Source of the DNA: Oceanobacillus halophilus
GTDB lineage: Bacteria; Bacillota; Bacilli; Bacillales; Amphibacillaceae
Assembly (NCBI RefSeq): GCF_003628505.1
Contig: NZ_RBZP01000006.1
Span: 62,001 to 126,000, forward strand
Direction of reading: 5' to 3'
DNA length: 64,000 nt
Shown here: one piece after another, positions 8,427 through 16,998 of the stretch
Position numbering within the stretch: the first letter of the stretch is position 1
How the letters are laid out: each line of letters opens with the position of its first letter
Notes under the pieces: generated by a model
The model's database searches: none
Told to the model about the DNA's origin: nothing
The model's input: the letters and a program-made list of their open reading frames with translations, nothing else
Made by a program: the position numbers and the translations under genes

Positions 8427-9497
8427 ATGATGAGTAAAATAGGACGAAATGAACCCTGTCCTTGTGGCAGTGGAAAGAAATATAAAAAGTGTTGTGGAAC
8501 AACCAATATCGTATCTTTTAATACAGATCAATATAATTTGGAATTAGATCAACTACATAGAGATCTTGTCGACTATACTTCGAATATGCACGGAAATACC
8601 TTAACTAAAACACTTAGCAAATTTTACCAACCGTTCATTCAAGAAGATAGCGAACGAAATAAAATATATGTAACAGGTCTAACGTTATGGGCGATTCTTA
8701 ATGTAAACTGCCTTGATGAGGACCAAACAATTTTTTATGACTTTTACAAAAAGCAGAAATCAAAAATCAAATACTCAAGAACAAAACAGCTATTTGAAGA
8801 ATGGAGTCAACGTACGCCAAGTGTATATGAAGTACTCTCAAAAGATCCTAAATCCAATACAGCTAGATTAAGAGATGCCATAACGGATGAGCATTTTGAC
8901 GTATCATCTGGTACAGGCAATTATTTAGTAGAAGGCAATATAGCCATAGGCATCCTTGTACCATACGTACAAAAATACAACTTCTTTGCAAATATCTTAG
9001 AATTCAATCCTGATAAGAAAAAAGAAATCATCGATTTAGCAAAAACATATCATCAGAAATTTAGTAATATGAAAGATTGTTTCCCTGACTTCTTAGGAGA
9101 TGTTCTTACACTGGAAGATAACAATCAACTAGTCTGGAACAATCCATTGCACGAGAAGGCAGCTCAGTCTTTTGCCGAGCAATTGCAAAAGAAAAAAGTA
9201 AATCAGGACTTTATTCATATTGGAATCCTTCTATGGAACTATTACTGCCAGAAAAAGGATCCTACCTTCAAAAAAATCGGTGGCTATGCCGGAGCATTAG
9301 AATATCTAGTACAGACTGCCTTTCTAGGTAATAATGTTACACAAGGCAACATAGCAAAGGCATATGAAACATCTGCAGGTACGATTTCAAGTAATTATCG
9401 AAAACTAATGGATGTATTAGAAGAAGAAGTTCATAGAGTAAAAGCGAATTTGGATTCAAATGGGAATGAATCCTTACCACACGCTCAGGAGAATTGA
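8427..9497 (+). CDS. SEC-C zinc-motif protein of unknown function
   Basis: 356 residues. The N-terminus carries a SEC-C motif ([19 protein letters not shown], residues about 5-24), the CxCx8CC zinc-binding element first seen at the SecA C-terminus and reused in many proteins. The remainder is mostly helical, with no family I recognise. Residues about 290-345 ([20 protein letters not shown]) look like a helix-turn-helix or repeat of TFIIB type. Two adjacent ATGs could start it; the Shine-Dalgarno is poor. It stands alone and shares a bidirectional terminator with the convergent phosphoesterase gene. Role unknown. Confidence 0.8.
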   Translation: MMSKIGRNEPCPCGSGKKYKKCCGTTNIVSFNTDQYNLELDQLHRDLVDYTSNMHGNTLTKTLSKFYQPFIQEDSERNKIYVTGLTLWAILNVNCLDEDQTIFYDFYKKQKSKIKYSRTKQLFEEWSQRTPSVYEVLSKDPKSNTARLRDAITDEHFDVSSGTGNYLVEGNIAIGILVPYVQKYNFFANILEFNPDKKKEIIDLAKTYHQKFSNMKDCFPDFLGDVLTLEDNNQLVWNNPLHEKAAQSFAEQLQKKKVNQDFIHIGILLWNYYCQKKDPTFKKIGGYAGALEYLVQTAFLGNNVTQGNIAKAYETSAGTISSNYRKLMDVLEEEVHRVKANLDSNGNESLPHAQEN

Positions 9498-9510
9498 TCA
9501 ATCAAGGATA

Positions 9511-9566
9511 AACAAAATAAGAAGGCTGGTATTCTCTATATGTGAAACTAGCCTTCTTATTTTGTT
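9511..9566. terminator. Bidirectional terminator
   Basis: 20-base arms (9511-9530 and 9547-9566, AACAAAATAAGAAGGCTRGT and complement) between convergent genes. It overlaps the last codons of the phosphoesterase gene. T-rich on both exits. Confidence 0.85.
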
Positions 9567-10531
9567 TTTAGTTTTATGAGATTTATTTCCGGGGAATTAA
9601 ATAAACGAAATTCCAAAAAGGATATAGCATCACTGCTGCCGAGACCTGTACTAACGTATTGTTTTGTTCCAGCGTATTCCCATAGGCCTTTTACCCGGTC
9701 TTGTGGTGGGAAGAAGCTGTTTGGAGTATACCAAGGGTCAGGGATGAAAAGGGCTCCATAGAATGGGATACGAATTTGTCCACCGTGGTAGTGACCGGCT
9801 AGTATTAGGTCGAAATCGCGCCACCTTAGGTTTGGATCGTTTTTGATGTAGTCGATGCGGATGTCTGGGATGGGGTAGTGGTTGAGGGCGATTAGGACGT
9901 CTTCCTCCTGTATTTCATTTAATCCACTCTTAAGTTCTTCTAGTTTCGTTTTTTGATAAGTTATATATCTTTCATCATCTGCATATTTCGGATAATCTGC
10001 ACCATTTACCTTATTTATTTTATTAGGGTTATCGACAATAGATAGTTCAAGATTGGTAAAATACACCTTTGCTTCATCTACTTGGATGAAGTCGTAGGTT
10101 TCTAGTAAAGAGACTCCCCTATCCTCCATCCCTTGTATAAATTCCCCTTTTTCAACAGTTTCTCCTATTTCGTAGCTGCTTGGGTCTGTATTTCCAGGGA
10201 CATACCAGGCATTTTCTTTGTCTTCTATACCATCTAATAACGTATAAAAGCTACTATAATTTGTACTTTTTTCGTTATCCAGCATATCTCCGGTAAAAAC
10301 AATTGCATCGTAGTCTAGGTTGTTGATTTTATTTATTAGTTTTGATTGATTACTGCCGAATTGTTTTTCGTGTAAATCTGTAATCTGAAGAATCTTAAAA
10401 CCCTCAAACTTCTCTGACATAATTACATTTCCTACATCTTCCTCAACAATTACTAATCTATTATTATCCCAATAAATATAGACTACAAACAAAATTAAAA
10501 GTACTACAATTAAATTGGTTATCCTTTTCAT
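9557..10531 (-). CDS. Membrane-anchored metallophosphoesterase (YkuE/YaeI-like)
   Basis: 324 residues. It begins MKRITNLIVVLLILFVVYIY, an uncleaved signal anchor, so the catalytic domain is outside the membrane. Calcineurin-type motifs follow: QITDLHEKQFG, VFTGDMLDNE, PGNTD, ALNHYPIPDI and AGHYHGGQIRIP. The order and the GHxHGGQ ending match the YkuE/YaeI family, some members of which hydrolyse UDP-sugars or lipid phosphates. The third motif is normally GNHE/GNHD; here Thr replaces the His, which should weaken acid catalysis. An upstream ATG at 10600 is possible, but the one at 10531 has AGGAGC 9 bases before it. The gene lies downstream of the lasso cluster on the same strand but about 390 bases away. 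Confidence 0.8.
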   Translation of the reverse strand: MKRITNLIVVLLILFVVYIYWDNNRLVIVEEDVGNVIMSEKFEGFKILQITDLHEKQFGSNQSKLINKINNLDYDAIVFTGDMLDNEKSTNYSSFYTLLDGIEDKENAWYVPGNTDPSSYEIGETVEKGEFIQGMEDRGVSLLETYDFIQVDEAKVYFTNLELSIVDNPNKINKVNGADYPKYADDERYITYQKTKLEELKSGLNEIQEEDVLIALNHYPIPDIRIDYIKNDPNLRWRDFDLILAGHYHGGQIRIPFYGALFIPDPWYTPNSFFPPQDRVKGLWEYAGTKQYVSTGLGSSDAISFLEFRLFNSPEINLIKLKTK

Positions 10532-10916
10532 AATAACATCGCTCCTACCTACCTTATAGAAATACCTTTGTTTAAAAGCATAATTGAATACTGAGCACAC
10601 ATATTATCAAAATAGATGGATAAATTGCCTTTTACAAGATCTTGATAAATATCAATATGTAGTAAAACAAGGACAATCAATAGATTAATAATTCCATTTA
10701 TTTCAAATATAAATAGAATAATAACCCTCATACAAAATAATAAGTATAAGGGTTATAAAATAGAATTAACGTTTACTTTTAATGAGATTAATGTGCTGTT
10801 TTATCACCATCATATTGGTCTGAATTTCAAACTTAGTATAGTCGTCGTCAGGTTACAATAAGCTTGCCAATACTAACAGAGTTTAGCTTAGACGGAAGCA
10901 ACCAATTCTTGTACGA
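10532..10916. other. Gene-free stretch after the lasso cluster
   Basis: 385 bases. Apart from the hairpin at 10721-10756 nothing is recognised. A 60-codon leftward frame (10549-10731) has no ribosome-binding site, so I do not call it. Confidence 0.5.
10721..10756 (-). terminator. Possible terminator of the lasso operon
   Basis: 13-base arms, ATAACCCTCATAC and complement with one mismatch, around a 10-base AT loop. Read leftwards it runs into the T-rich TTATTCTATTTATATTT. It lies 160 bases after the precursor gene. Confidence 0.5.
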
Positions 10917-11069
10917 TTAACTTCCGATATTACCAGGATCTGGATCAGGTTCAACCTCTTCATACTCTCTTCCAATAAAGGTCCAGTCATTCGTATTACC
11001 TTTCCAACTTGCCATTGTCTCTTTAATATTCAACAATTCCAATTTTGGCTCTTTCCATTTCTTTTTCAT
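10917..11069 (-). CDS. Lasso peptide precursor (A), paeninodin-type
   Basis: 50 residues, easily overlooked because it overlaps the cyclase gene by 47 bases in another frame. Leader: MKKKWKEPKLELLNIKETM. It fits the leader pattern YxxPxLx(8)T with Trp for Tyr, Pro8, Leu10 and Thr18 at position -2, the residue B2 proteases need. The core is 31 residues: it begins ASWKGNTND, so Ala1 can close a 9-residue macrolactam on Asp9, and ends EPDPDPGNIGS. Paeninodin also has an A1-D9 ring, a PDPD tail and a C-terminal Ser that is phosphorylated. The Shine-Dalgarno AAAGGAGGTGAT is a full match to the 16S tail, 5 bases before ATG, which explains how a last-in-operon gene can be made in bulk. Tyr17, Trp10 and Phe12 are candidate steric plugs. 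Confidence 0.9.
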   Translation of the reverse strand: MKKKWKEPKLELLNIKETMASWKGNTNDWTFIGREYEEVEPDPDPGNIGS

Positions 11070-13005
11070 TTGTATCACCTCCTTTAATGTTAAATGAATG
11101 TAGAAATCGATATACGATTATACTTCGCATTAAAACTTTAAGTTCAGGGGTAGGCGCAAATTCTACTTTCGGAACTTCCGCTTTTGAAAGGGCATATCTA
11201 ATTGATTCCAAATTAAAATATTGCTTCACATCTTTATCTAGTAATAGTTGTTTTACCTCTTTAGTAAAATCTGTCCAACACGGTATCATGCGATGAACCC
11301 AATCCATTCCTTGAATACCATGATATTTTTGATTTAATCTCACTTTATTCGGTAAATAACCCTCTGTTGCTTGCCTGATAAGAGCTCTGTCTAAACCGTT
11401 ATTAATAAATTGATCAATAGGTAGTGACATGCAATAATTTATTACGCGAATATCATTTGTTGGATCACGCAATAATAATCCGTATTGCAAAGATAATTTC
11501 GCATTAGATGTTCCAGATGAATTCCAAATAAATTCGTTTTCAATAAGGTATTTCCTTTCATTAAAAATAGTAAGTCCAGAGAATCCATTTACTCCTATTC
11601 CATAGTTTTCAAGTTTTTCAAATATGTTCATTTTTTTAGCAAAAATGGGATCTATTAGCATAGGAAATTGATAAGACTCTTTTTGTCTTAAAAAAGGAAA
11701 TGCTTGTTTAGTTATAACCTTAAATATCTTCTTTCTTCCTACTCCAATGTTTTTACTATAATTTTTGAGTTCACGTACAAAACGAATCCATTTCATACTT
11801 TTTAATAAATATCCATAATATTCCAATGCCGGACCCCAGGATATCGTAAAGTTACCTCTACCTCCGCTCAATAAAATCCCAATCTCTTCATTACTTGCAT
11901 GTTCGAAAATACCCCTTATCCAAAACGAATTCTCAAAGAACTTATAGGGCGTTTCGATAATATCCAACCAATCATCTATATCTGTGTACGGGTTTTTGTT
12001 ATCTAGGCTTAAATAACGTTCCTCAATATTCCCTACATAATCAACTGTTGCACGAATAAAAGGGCGTTCGTCAGGAAAGTAATTTCTTGGCGTATAATCA
12101 TCAAAACCTCCAGCAGGAATAGAACTATAAGTATGTAACTTTTTATGTTGTTTTCGTAATGTTTTAGCAGCAAAACTTACAATAGATCCTGAATCAAGTC
12201 CACCACTTAACGTTGAACCAACGGCTTTAAATGTACGTAATCTTGAGTCAACCGCCTTCTGGAAAACATCACGGAAACCCTCGATATATTCTTCATCTGA
12301 TTTAAATCTAATCTCTTCATCCAATGATAGTACCTGATATCTAGAAAGAGTAACCTTTCCATCCATTACAGTAATCGTATGTGAAGGCGGAACTTGTTCA
12401 ATGTCCTTAATAATCGTTTTTGATGCATCAACTACATCTAGCATGATTGAAATTGCCAAGTACTCAGCAAGCCACTCTTCATTTAATTGCTTTTTAATAT
12501 AGGGTAATTTTAACAGTGGTTCCATTACAGTACAAAATGCAAATTGCTGATCATTTTGGTAATAATATAGAGTTCTTGCACCAGAAAAATCTCTCGCACC
12601 AAATAACTTTTGCTTTTTTCTATCCCAAATCATAAAGGCAAAATCACCAATTAAATATTTTACAACTTCCTCTCCCCATTTCGAATAAGCAAGTAGAATC
12701 AACTGACTATCCGGCATGATCTTTCTTTCTTCATAATGAACTCCTAAACGATCAAATAATTCATCCCGATTATCAATCATCGCATCTGACGTAATTGCCA
12801 ATTGCCTTTCATAATCATAAAAAGGCAATTGCTCTCCAATTGATTCTGGTGTAATCCACTGTGCATGACACCCCAAAAAGACATTTTCCTGGTTCCATAT
12901 TTGTACATCATCAGCAGGATACTTCCTTAATGCCTGCATCATTTGTTGTCCAAAATGATGGGGAACAGGCTCTTTTACATTATAAATACCAGCTATTGCA
13001 CTCAT
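11023..13005 (-). CDS. Lasso cyclase (C), asparagine synthetase-like
   Basis: 660 residues. It activates the ring Asp side chain with ATP and closes the macrolactam with the core N-terminus. The N-terminal glutaminase-like domain starts MSAIAGIYN: Ser replaces the Cys2 nucleophile of AsnB, so it cannot use glutamine, as expected for lasso cyclases. The synthetase domain has the PP-loop GSTLSGGLDSGSIVSF near residue 265. A further C-terminal half follows. Two ATGs are adjacent; the second (13005) has GGAG at 8 bases. The last codons overlap the precursor gene and contain its ribosome-binding site. It is separated from the exporter gene by 250 bases that carry two SinR-like palindromes, so C and A may have their own promoter. 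Confidence 0.93.
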   Translation of the reverse strand: MSAIAGIYNVKEPVPHHFGQQMMQALRKYPADDVQIWNQENVFLGCHAQWITPESIGEQLPFYDYERQLAITSDAMIDNRDELFDRLGVHYEERKIMPDSQLILLAYSKWGEEVVKYLIGDFAFMIWDRKKQKLFGARDFSGARTLYYYQNDQQFAFCTVMEPLLKLPYIKKQLNEEWLAEYLAISIMLDVVDASKTIIKDIEQVPPSHTITVMDGKVTLSRYQVLSLDEEIRFKSDEEYIEGFRDVFQKAVDSRLRTFKAVGSTLSGGLDSGSIVSFAAKTLRKQHKKLHTYSSIPAGGFDDYTPRNYFPDERPFIRATVDYVGNIEERYLSLDNKNPYTDIDDWLDIIETPYKFFENSFWIRGIFEHASNEEIGILLSGGRGNFTISWGPALEYYGYLLKSMKWIRFVRELKNYSKNIGVGRKKIFKVITKQAFPFLRQKESYQFPMLIDPIFAKKMNIFEKLENYGIGVNGFSGLTIFNERKYLIENEFIWNSSGTSNAKLSLQYGLLLRDPTNDIRVINYCMSLPIDQFINNGLDRALIRQATEGYLPNKVRLNQKYHGIQGMDWVHRMIPCWTDFTKEVKQLLLDKDVKQYFNLESIRYALSKAEVPKVEFAPTPELKVLMRSIIVYRFLHSFNIKGGDTNEKEMERAKIGIVEY

Positions 13006-13043
13006 CATATCTTCTCCAATATAAAATGATTATCTATAGAAAA

Positions 13044-13059
13044 ATTCTTTATTAAGAAC
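13044..13059. promoter_or_regulatory. SinR-like operator (lasso C-A unit)
   Basis: ATTCTTT-AT-TAAGAAC, a 7-2-7 palindrome fitting two GTTCTYT half-sites, 39 bases before the lasso cyclase start. Confidence 0.6.
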
Positions 13060-13162
13060 ATCGATTGTAAAAAAGTTTATTCCTTGGCATTATTCTAATC
13101 CAACTTATAACCTAATTGATATCCCAAACAATAGATGTAAACTACTAATTTACAACCAGTTT

Positions 13163-13178
13163 GTTTCTTATAAAGAAC
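13163..13178. promoter_or_regulatory. SinR-like operator, imperfect (lasso C-A unit)
   Basis: GTTTCTT-AT-AAAGAAC. The right half-site is a perfect AAAGAAC; the left is shifted by one base. It lies about 120 bases before the 13044 site. A weak promoter guess (TTGTTT, 16 bases, TATAAG; 13104-13131 leftwards) lies between them. Confidence 0.5.
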
Positions 13179-13254
13179 ATAACATCATTTGATAAAAATT
13201 ACAATAATTACTTTTTAAATTTATAAAAATCAATCAATCTATTTTCTCCCTATA

Positions 13255-15048
13255 TTAAAGCAATGCCTCTGTTTGCCGGTTTAATAGATTACTAAATAAA
13301 CTCTTTCTCTCCTTAGATAATTGGGAGAAGCCTCCTTGCTGAATGACTCTACCTTCATCTAAAACCACTACTTGATCGGCATTTTTAATAGTGGACAAAC
13401 GATGGGCGATAACAATAATTGTCATTTTCCCTTTTAGACGCTCTAGTGCTTGTTGTATATTGGCTTCATTCTCCGTATCAAGTGCACTTGTCGCTTCATC
13501 TAGTACAAGGATAGATGGTTTTCTTAAAATCGCTCGTGCTAAGACTAACCGCTGGCGTTCCCCTCCAGATAGTTTAATACCCCTATCACCTATAACTGTA
13601 TCCAAACCATTTGGAAGGTTTTGAACAAACCCCAAAGCTGAAGAGAATTCAAGTGCCTCCCACATTTCTACCTCGGTTGCATCTGTCTTCACCAACTGCA
13701 AATTTTCCCGAATACTTGTATTGAATAAAAATGGATCTTGTGGGACATAGCTTATCGCTCGACGTAATGATAATAATTTATCTGTTGTTAATACATTTCC
13801 ATCAATATAGACCTTTCCTTCTTCTGGTTGATTCAATCCCATGAGAATATCGATTAATGTACTCTTCCCTGCACCAGATGGGCCAACAAATGCAGTCATT
13901 TGATTAGCAGGTATAGTGATGTAGACATCTCTTAAAGCATAGTTTGATTTATTTTGACTATATCGGAAAGAAACGTTTTGACATTGGATACTTTTCATTA
14001 CATCAAGCCGATTATTATCGAATGCTTGACTAGTGTATTCCCTTGCGACTTCACATTCATGTTGTAAAGATTTTACTACTTGAAAAGAAGGAATGGTCGT
14101 TGCAATTTGTTCCAAAGTTGCTTGAATTCCAGCTACTCTTGGCCATAGTCTCGAGAAGATAGCAATGACAAGTAATAATTGGGCTGCCTGTGCATTAAAC
14201 ATGATTAATGCAAAGTAGATGAAAACCGCAATTATTAAGGCAGATGCTACTTTATAATATAGTTGGGAAGTTGACTTTAGCCTTGTATATTCCACCTGTT
14301 CATTTTGCATATTTTTCGTTATGACTCCATACCATTTCAATCGTGACTCTTCCAATGTATTACTTTTGATATCTTTAATCCCATTCAATTGATCGGTTAT
14401 ACCCGCAATATACTCTCTTCCCAATTCATAATTCCGACTTCCAAGTGCCAATGACCTTTTTAGGAACTTACGATTAAAGAAAATGAGTACTAATCCACAA
14501 AGGAGTACAAAGGCTGTAATACTTGGTGATAGAATAAAAGCAAGGACGATTTGTATCATGGAAAATGCTATGGATGCAATAAACTGTAAAACAGAATGAG
14601 CACCAGCACTTGATCTAGCAATCTCTGCTGTTAGTACATTAATTAGGTCCGATTTTCTATTTCGAATAAAAAAATCCCAGTTTGCACGCAATAGGGATTG
14701 ATAGGTTTGTACACGCATGTATCTGAGAAACCCTTGTTGTAATATCGTATTTTTAACCGATAATTGTCGCTTGACGATATTTTGACTAATGACGATAAGC
14801 AGATAAATTCCCAATATCATCGGTAAGCCAGTGGAAGCTGGAATCCCCTCCAAAAAGTTAAACATACCTAACACCGGAATTTCTGATGCCCCCATATCAA
14901 CAATCCCACTCATGCTGATTAGAGGAACCAATAATAGAATACCGACCCCTTCTAGTAGTCCAATACCAGCCATAGCAAGTAAGTTAAAATAGATAATCTT
15001 CCCTGAATAAGTATGAATCTGTTTTAAAAAATAAACAATTGGTTTCAT
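13255..15048 (-). CDS. Lasso peptide ABC exporter (D)
   Basis: 597 residues, a half-transporter with six membrane helices in residues 15-320 and a C-terminal ATPase. Walker A GPSGAGKST, Q-loop SYVPQDPFLFN, signature LSGGERQR, Walker B ILVLDEATSALD and switch His in IVIAHRLSTI are all intact. In lasso clusters this dimeric exporter secretes the folded peptide and confers self-immunity. Start MKPIVYFLKQ with AGGAGG 11 bases upstream. It follows the nucleotidyltransferase gene by 15 bases and precedes the cyclase gene after a 250-base gap. Confidence 0.9.
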   Translation of the reverse strand: MKPIVYFLKQIHTYSGKIIYFNLLAMAGIGLLEGVGILLLVPLISMSGIVDMGASEIPVLGMFNFLEGIPASTGLPMILGIYLLIVISQNIVKRQLSVKNTILQQGFLRYMRVQTYQSLLRANWDFFIRNRKSDLINVLTAEIARSSAGAHSVLQFIASIAFSMIQIVLAFILSPSITAFVLLCGLVLIFFNRKFLKRSLALGSRNYELGREYIAGITDQLNGIKDIKSNTLEESRLKWYGVITKNMQNEQVEYTRLKSTSQLYYKVASALIIAVFIYFALIMFNAQAAQLLLVIAIFSRLWPRVAGIQATLEQIATTIPSFQVVKSLQHECEVAREYTSQAFDNNRLDVMKSIQCQNVSFRYSQNKSNYALRDVYITIPANQMTAFVGPSGAGKSTLIDILMGLNQPEEGKVYIDGNVLTTDKLLSLRRAISYVPQDPFLFNTSIRENLQLVKTDATEVEMWEALEFSSALGFVQNLPNGLDTVIGDRGIKLSGGERQRLVLARAILRKPSILVLDEATSALDTENEANIQQALERLKGKMTIIVIAHRLSTIKNADQVVVLDEGRVIQQGGFSQLSKERKSLFSNLLNRQTEALL

Positions 15049-15063
15049 TGATCAATATTCCTC

Positions 15064-16236
15064 CTATGGAAGCGCATGTTTCCTTTTTTTCCTCCAAACC
15101 CATAAGAATGGGCGTAAAGGAAAATAAAGAAAATGGAAGGGTTTTGGCAATGGCAAGGTCTGGTAATCTTCCGGGTATGGATAGAGAAAACTTAAAATAA
15201 AGAAAGCTCTCTGCTGAATACTCATTAGCGAAAATAAATGACTTTTATGATAGCGAGCAATTTCTTCCGGAACTGGGTCCGTATGTAAATTTACCTGTCT
15301 TTCTAGGTAAAAGATAGCTTGTTGTGCAAGTTGTTTTGAACTTGTTTTATTTGCTATAACCCTCATTCTGTTGCTTAATTTAGCCTCAAGTAGTTGAGAG
15401 GCCAAAAGTAAACCTTGCCCTGCAGCCCGTTGGTAATGGCATTTTTTAATAACTTTCTGCGTCTTTCCCCAATGGAAATCTTGTTCGAGTAACTGCCCAA
15501 TATCCACGAGCCAGCGAAGCCTTGACCACCCATGTCTAGCTCCATGGGAAATAAGAAAGAAAAATAAATCCTCCTTACTTAATAGATAGACAGGAAAAGT
15601 TGTAAGTTTACTCGTTCGCTTTCTATCCCATAAACTCTTGAAGAAAGGTTCATATGCTGGACCAGGATTTAAGCGCCAATGAATTTCTAATTTGACTTTT
15701 GTTACTGGATGGAAGTAGGTTACATGATGGTGGCGCCATTTCCAATCATTTAAAACGGTATGAATATAATCATCTTTTTCATATCCCTGATTAATAAGCA
15801 GATTGTCCGCCTTACCTAGCTGCTCTATGGGGATTAATAGATCCAGATCACTAGATGTTCGCATGGAGATATCCCCATAAAGGTCATGTGCCAATGCTGG
15901 TCCTTTTAAAAATATGACTTGAATATGATTAAGAGCGAATTCCCTACTTAGCCCCTCCATCACACCACTCAATTGCAGCATTTGCAATGTATTGGATTTG
16001 TATTGATTGGAAAGGAAATTCCTTACATGAGGAGGTATGGCATCTAGTTGTTTAATCTTTGAATGTAGGATTGGATATACCCGATGATGTAGGGATAATT
16101 CCATAAACTGCTTCCAATCTATATCTTTTAGTAATGCAGAATCTATTTTTCTTGGTTTATCCCCTTTTAACAAATAAAGGATTAGTTTCAATTCTTCAGG
16201 CAGATTGATTGTCTTTAGGAAAAAGGCATTTTTCAT
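15064..16236 (-). CDS. Nucleotidyltransferase-family lasso tailoring protein
   Basis: 390 residues of the NTP_transf_5 type. The polymerase-beta fold signature is visible as IFLKGPALAHDLYG and MRTSSDLDLLIPIEQL (the DxD metal-binding pair), followed by DYIHTVLNDWKWRHHHVTY and KLEIHWRL. Homologues occur in Bacillales lasso clusters next to an HPr-kinase-like gene; in pseudomycoidin the equivalent was reported to add sugar to the phosphorylated tail (from memory). Here it would act on the C-terminal Ser or its phosphate. A longer frame starts at 16269, but the ATG at 16236 (MKNAFFLKTIN) has GGAG 5 bases upstream and clears the B2 stop by 10 bases. Confidence 0.85.
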   Translation of the reverse strand: MKNAFFLKTINLPEELKLILYLLKGDKPRKIDSALLKDIDWKQFMELSLHHRVYPILHSKIKQLDAIPPHVRNFLSNQYKSNTLQMLQLSGVMEGLSREFALNHIQVIFLKGPALAHDLYGDISMRTSSDLDLLIPIEQLGKADNLLINQGYEKDDYIHTVLNDWKWRHHHVTYFHPVTKVKLEIHWRLNPGPAYEPFFKSLWDRKRTSKLTTFPVYLLSKEDLFFFLISHGARHGWSRLRWLVDIGQLLEQDFHWGKTQKVIKKCHYQRAAGQGLLLASQLLEAKLSNRMRVIANKTSSKQLAQQAIFYLERQVNLHTDPVPEEIARYHKSHLFSLMSIQQRAFFILSFLYPYPEDYQTLPLPKPFHFLYFPLRPFLWVWRKKRKHALP

Positions 16237-16246
16237 AAGTTCTCCA

Positions 16247-16693
16247 TCACCTTCGCATATTTTTTGCAAACTTACTTACAACCGTAAATCGTTCCATTCC
16301 TTCTGAACCTGTTACATAATAAGGTCCACTACGCAACCATGCATGCGCAACTAAGTGACCGTTCTCATCTTTTGCTGTCCCTAAGTAAAGCGTGCTTTCA
16401 ATCTTACGCCTTTCAAGCATTTTCATTGCAGCAATGGCTTTTACCAAACATTCACTTTCCCAAAATGTATATTTGCTCATTAAATAGATGGTTTGGGAAA
16501 TTTCAGATAAAGTTTTCTTATCTACTGATTGAATTTCATTGGATGTTTCCGTCATTTTCTCCCCTAATGTTGGGGCAATTTTGGAAAAGGGTCTCCCTTT
16601 TAGAATACGAGCCAACCCTAAATAAAAATAAGATTCCAATAAGAGCCATTTCATTTTATTATTAAGTAATAATAACAACTTAAGCTTTCGCAT
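16247..16693 (-). CDS. Lasso leader peptidase (B2), transglutaminase-like
   Basis: 148 residues, the size of stand-alone B2 proteins. It cuts the leader after the Thr-Met at -2/-1, freeing Ala1 for ring closure. The Cys-His-Asp triad is recognisable: Cys in ESECLVKAIAAMKML, His in GHLVAHAWLRSG, and an acidic residue downstream. A hydrophobic N-terminus (LKLLLLL, WLLLESYFYL) precedes the catalytic part. It sits between B1 and the nucleotidyltransferase gene with short gaps. Confidence 0.92.
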   Translation of the reverse strand: MRKLKLLLLLNNKMKWLLLESYFYLGLARILKGRPFSKIAPTLGEKMTETSNEIQSVDKKTLSEISQTIYLMSKYTFWESECLVKAIAAMKMLERRKIESTLYLGTAKDENGHLVAHAWLRSGPYYVTGSEGMERFTVVSKFAKNMRR

Positions 16694-16710
16694 TAGACTC
16701 TTTTCCTCTC

Positions 16711-16998
16711 TTAATCATCGATTTGAATTAAACCCTCTTTTAATAAATGGTTCAAAAAGCTCATAACCTGTTCTTCACATTCCTTTTCCCCGACATCATA
16801 TTGAGATAATAATCTAGTAATCAGTGCTTTGATTGTAATTGGCGATTTTAGATACTCCCAAATCTCTCCACCGATTTCACCAAGATTATAATATTTTCCA
16901 TTCTGAATACTTAACATGACCTTCTCTCCATCCATGTCGCTAACAATATTGCCCTCTACTTGGCTTACCACTTGTTCCTTCGATATTGTTTGATTCAT
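16711..16998 (-). CDS. Lasso leader-binding protein (B1), PqqD-like RRE
   Basis: 95 residues of PqqD fold, the RiPP recognition element that grips the precursor leader and hands it to B2. Typical features are GEKVMLSIQNGKYYNLGEIG and the three-helix C-terminus VGEKECEEQVMSFLNHLL. Its ATG overlaps the kinase stop (ATGA), so the two genes are translationally coupled. Confidence 0.93.
   Translation of the reverse strand: MNQTISKEQVVSQVEGNIVSDMDGEKVMLSIQNGKYYNLGEIGGEIWEYLKSPITIKALITRLLSQYDVGEKECEEQVMSFLNHLLKEGLIQIDD

Noticed and set aside
10549-10731. 60-codon leftward frame after the lasso cluster
   Set aside because: No ribosome-binding site, overlaps the probable terminator hairpin and the phosphoesterase start region, and matches no family.
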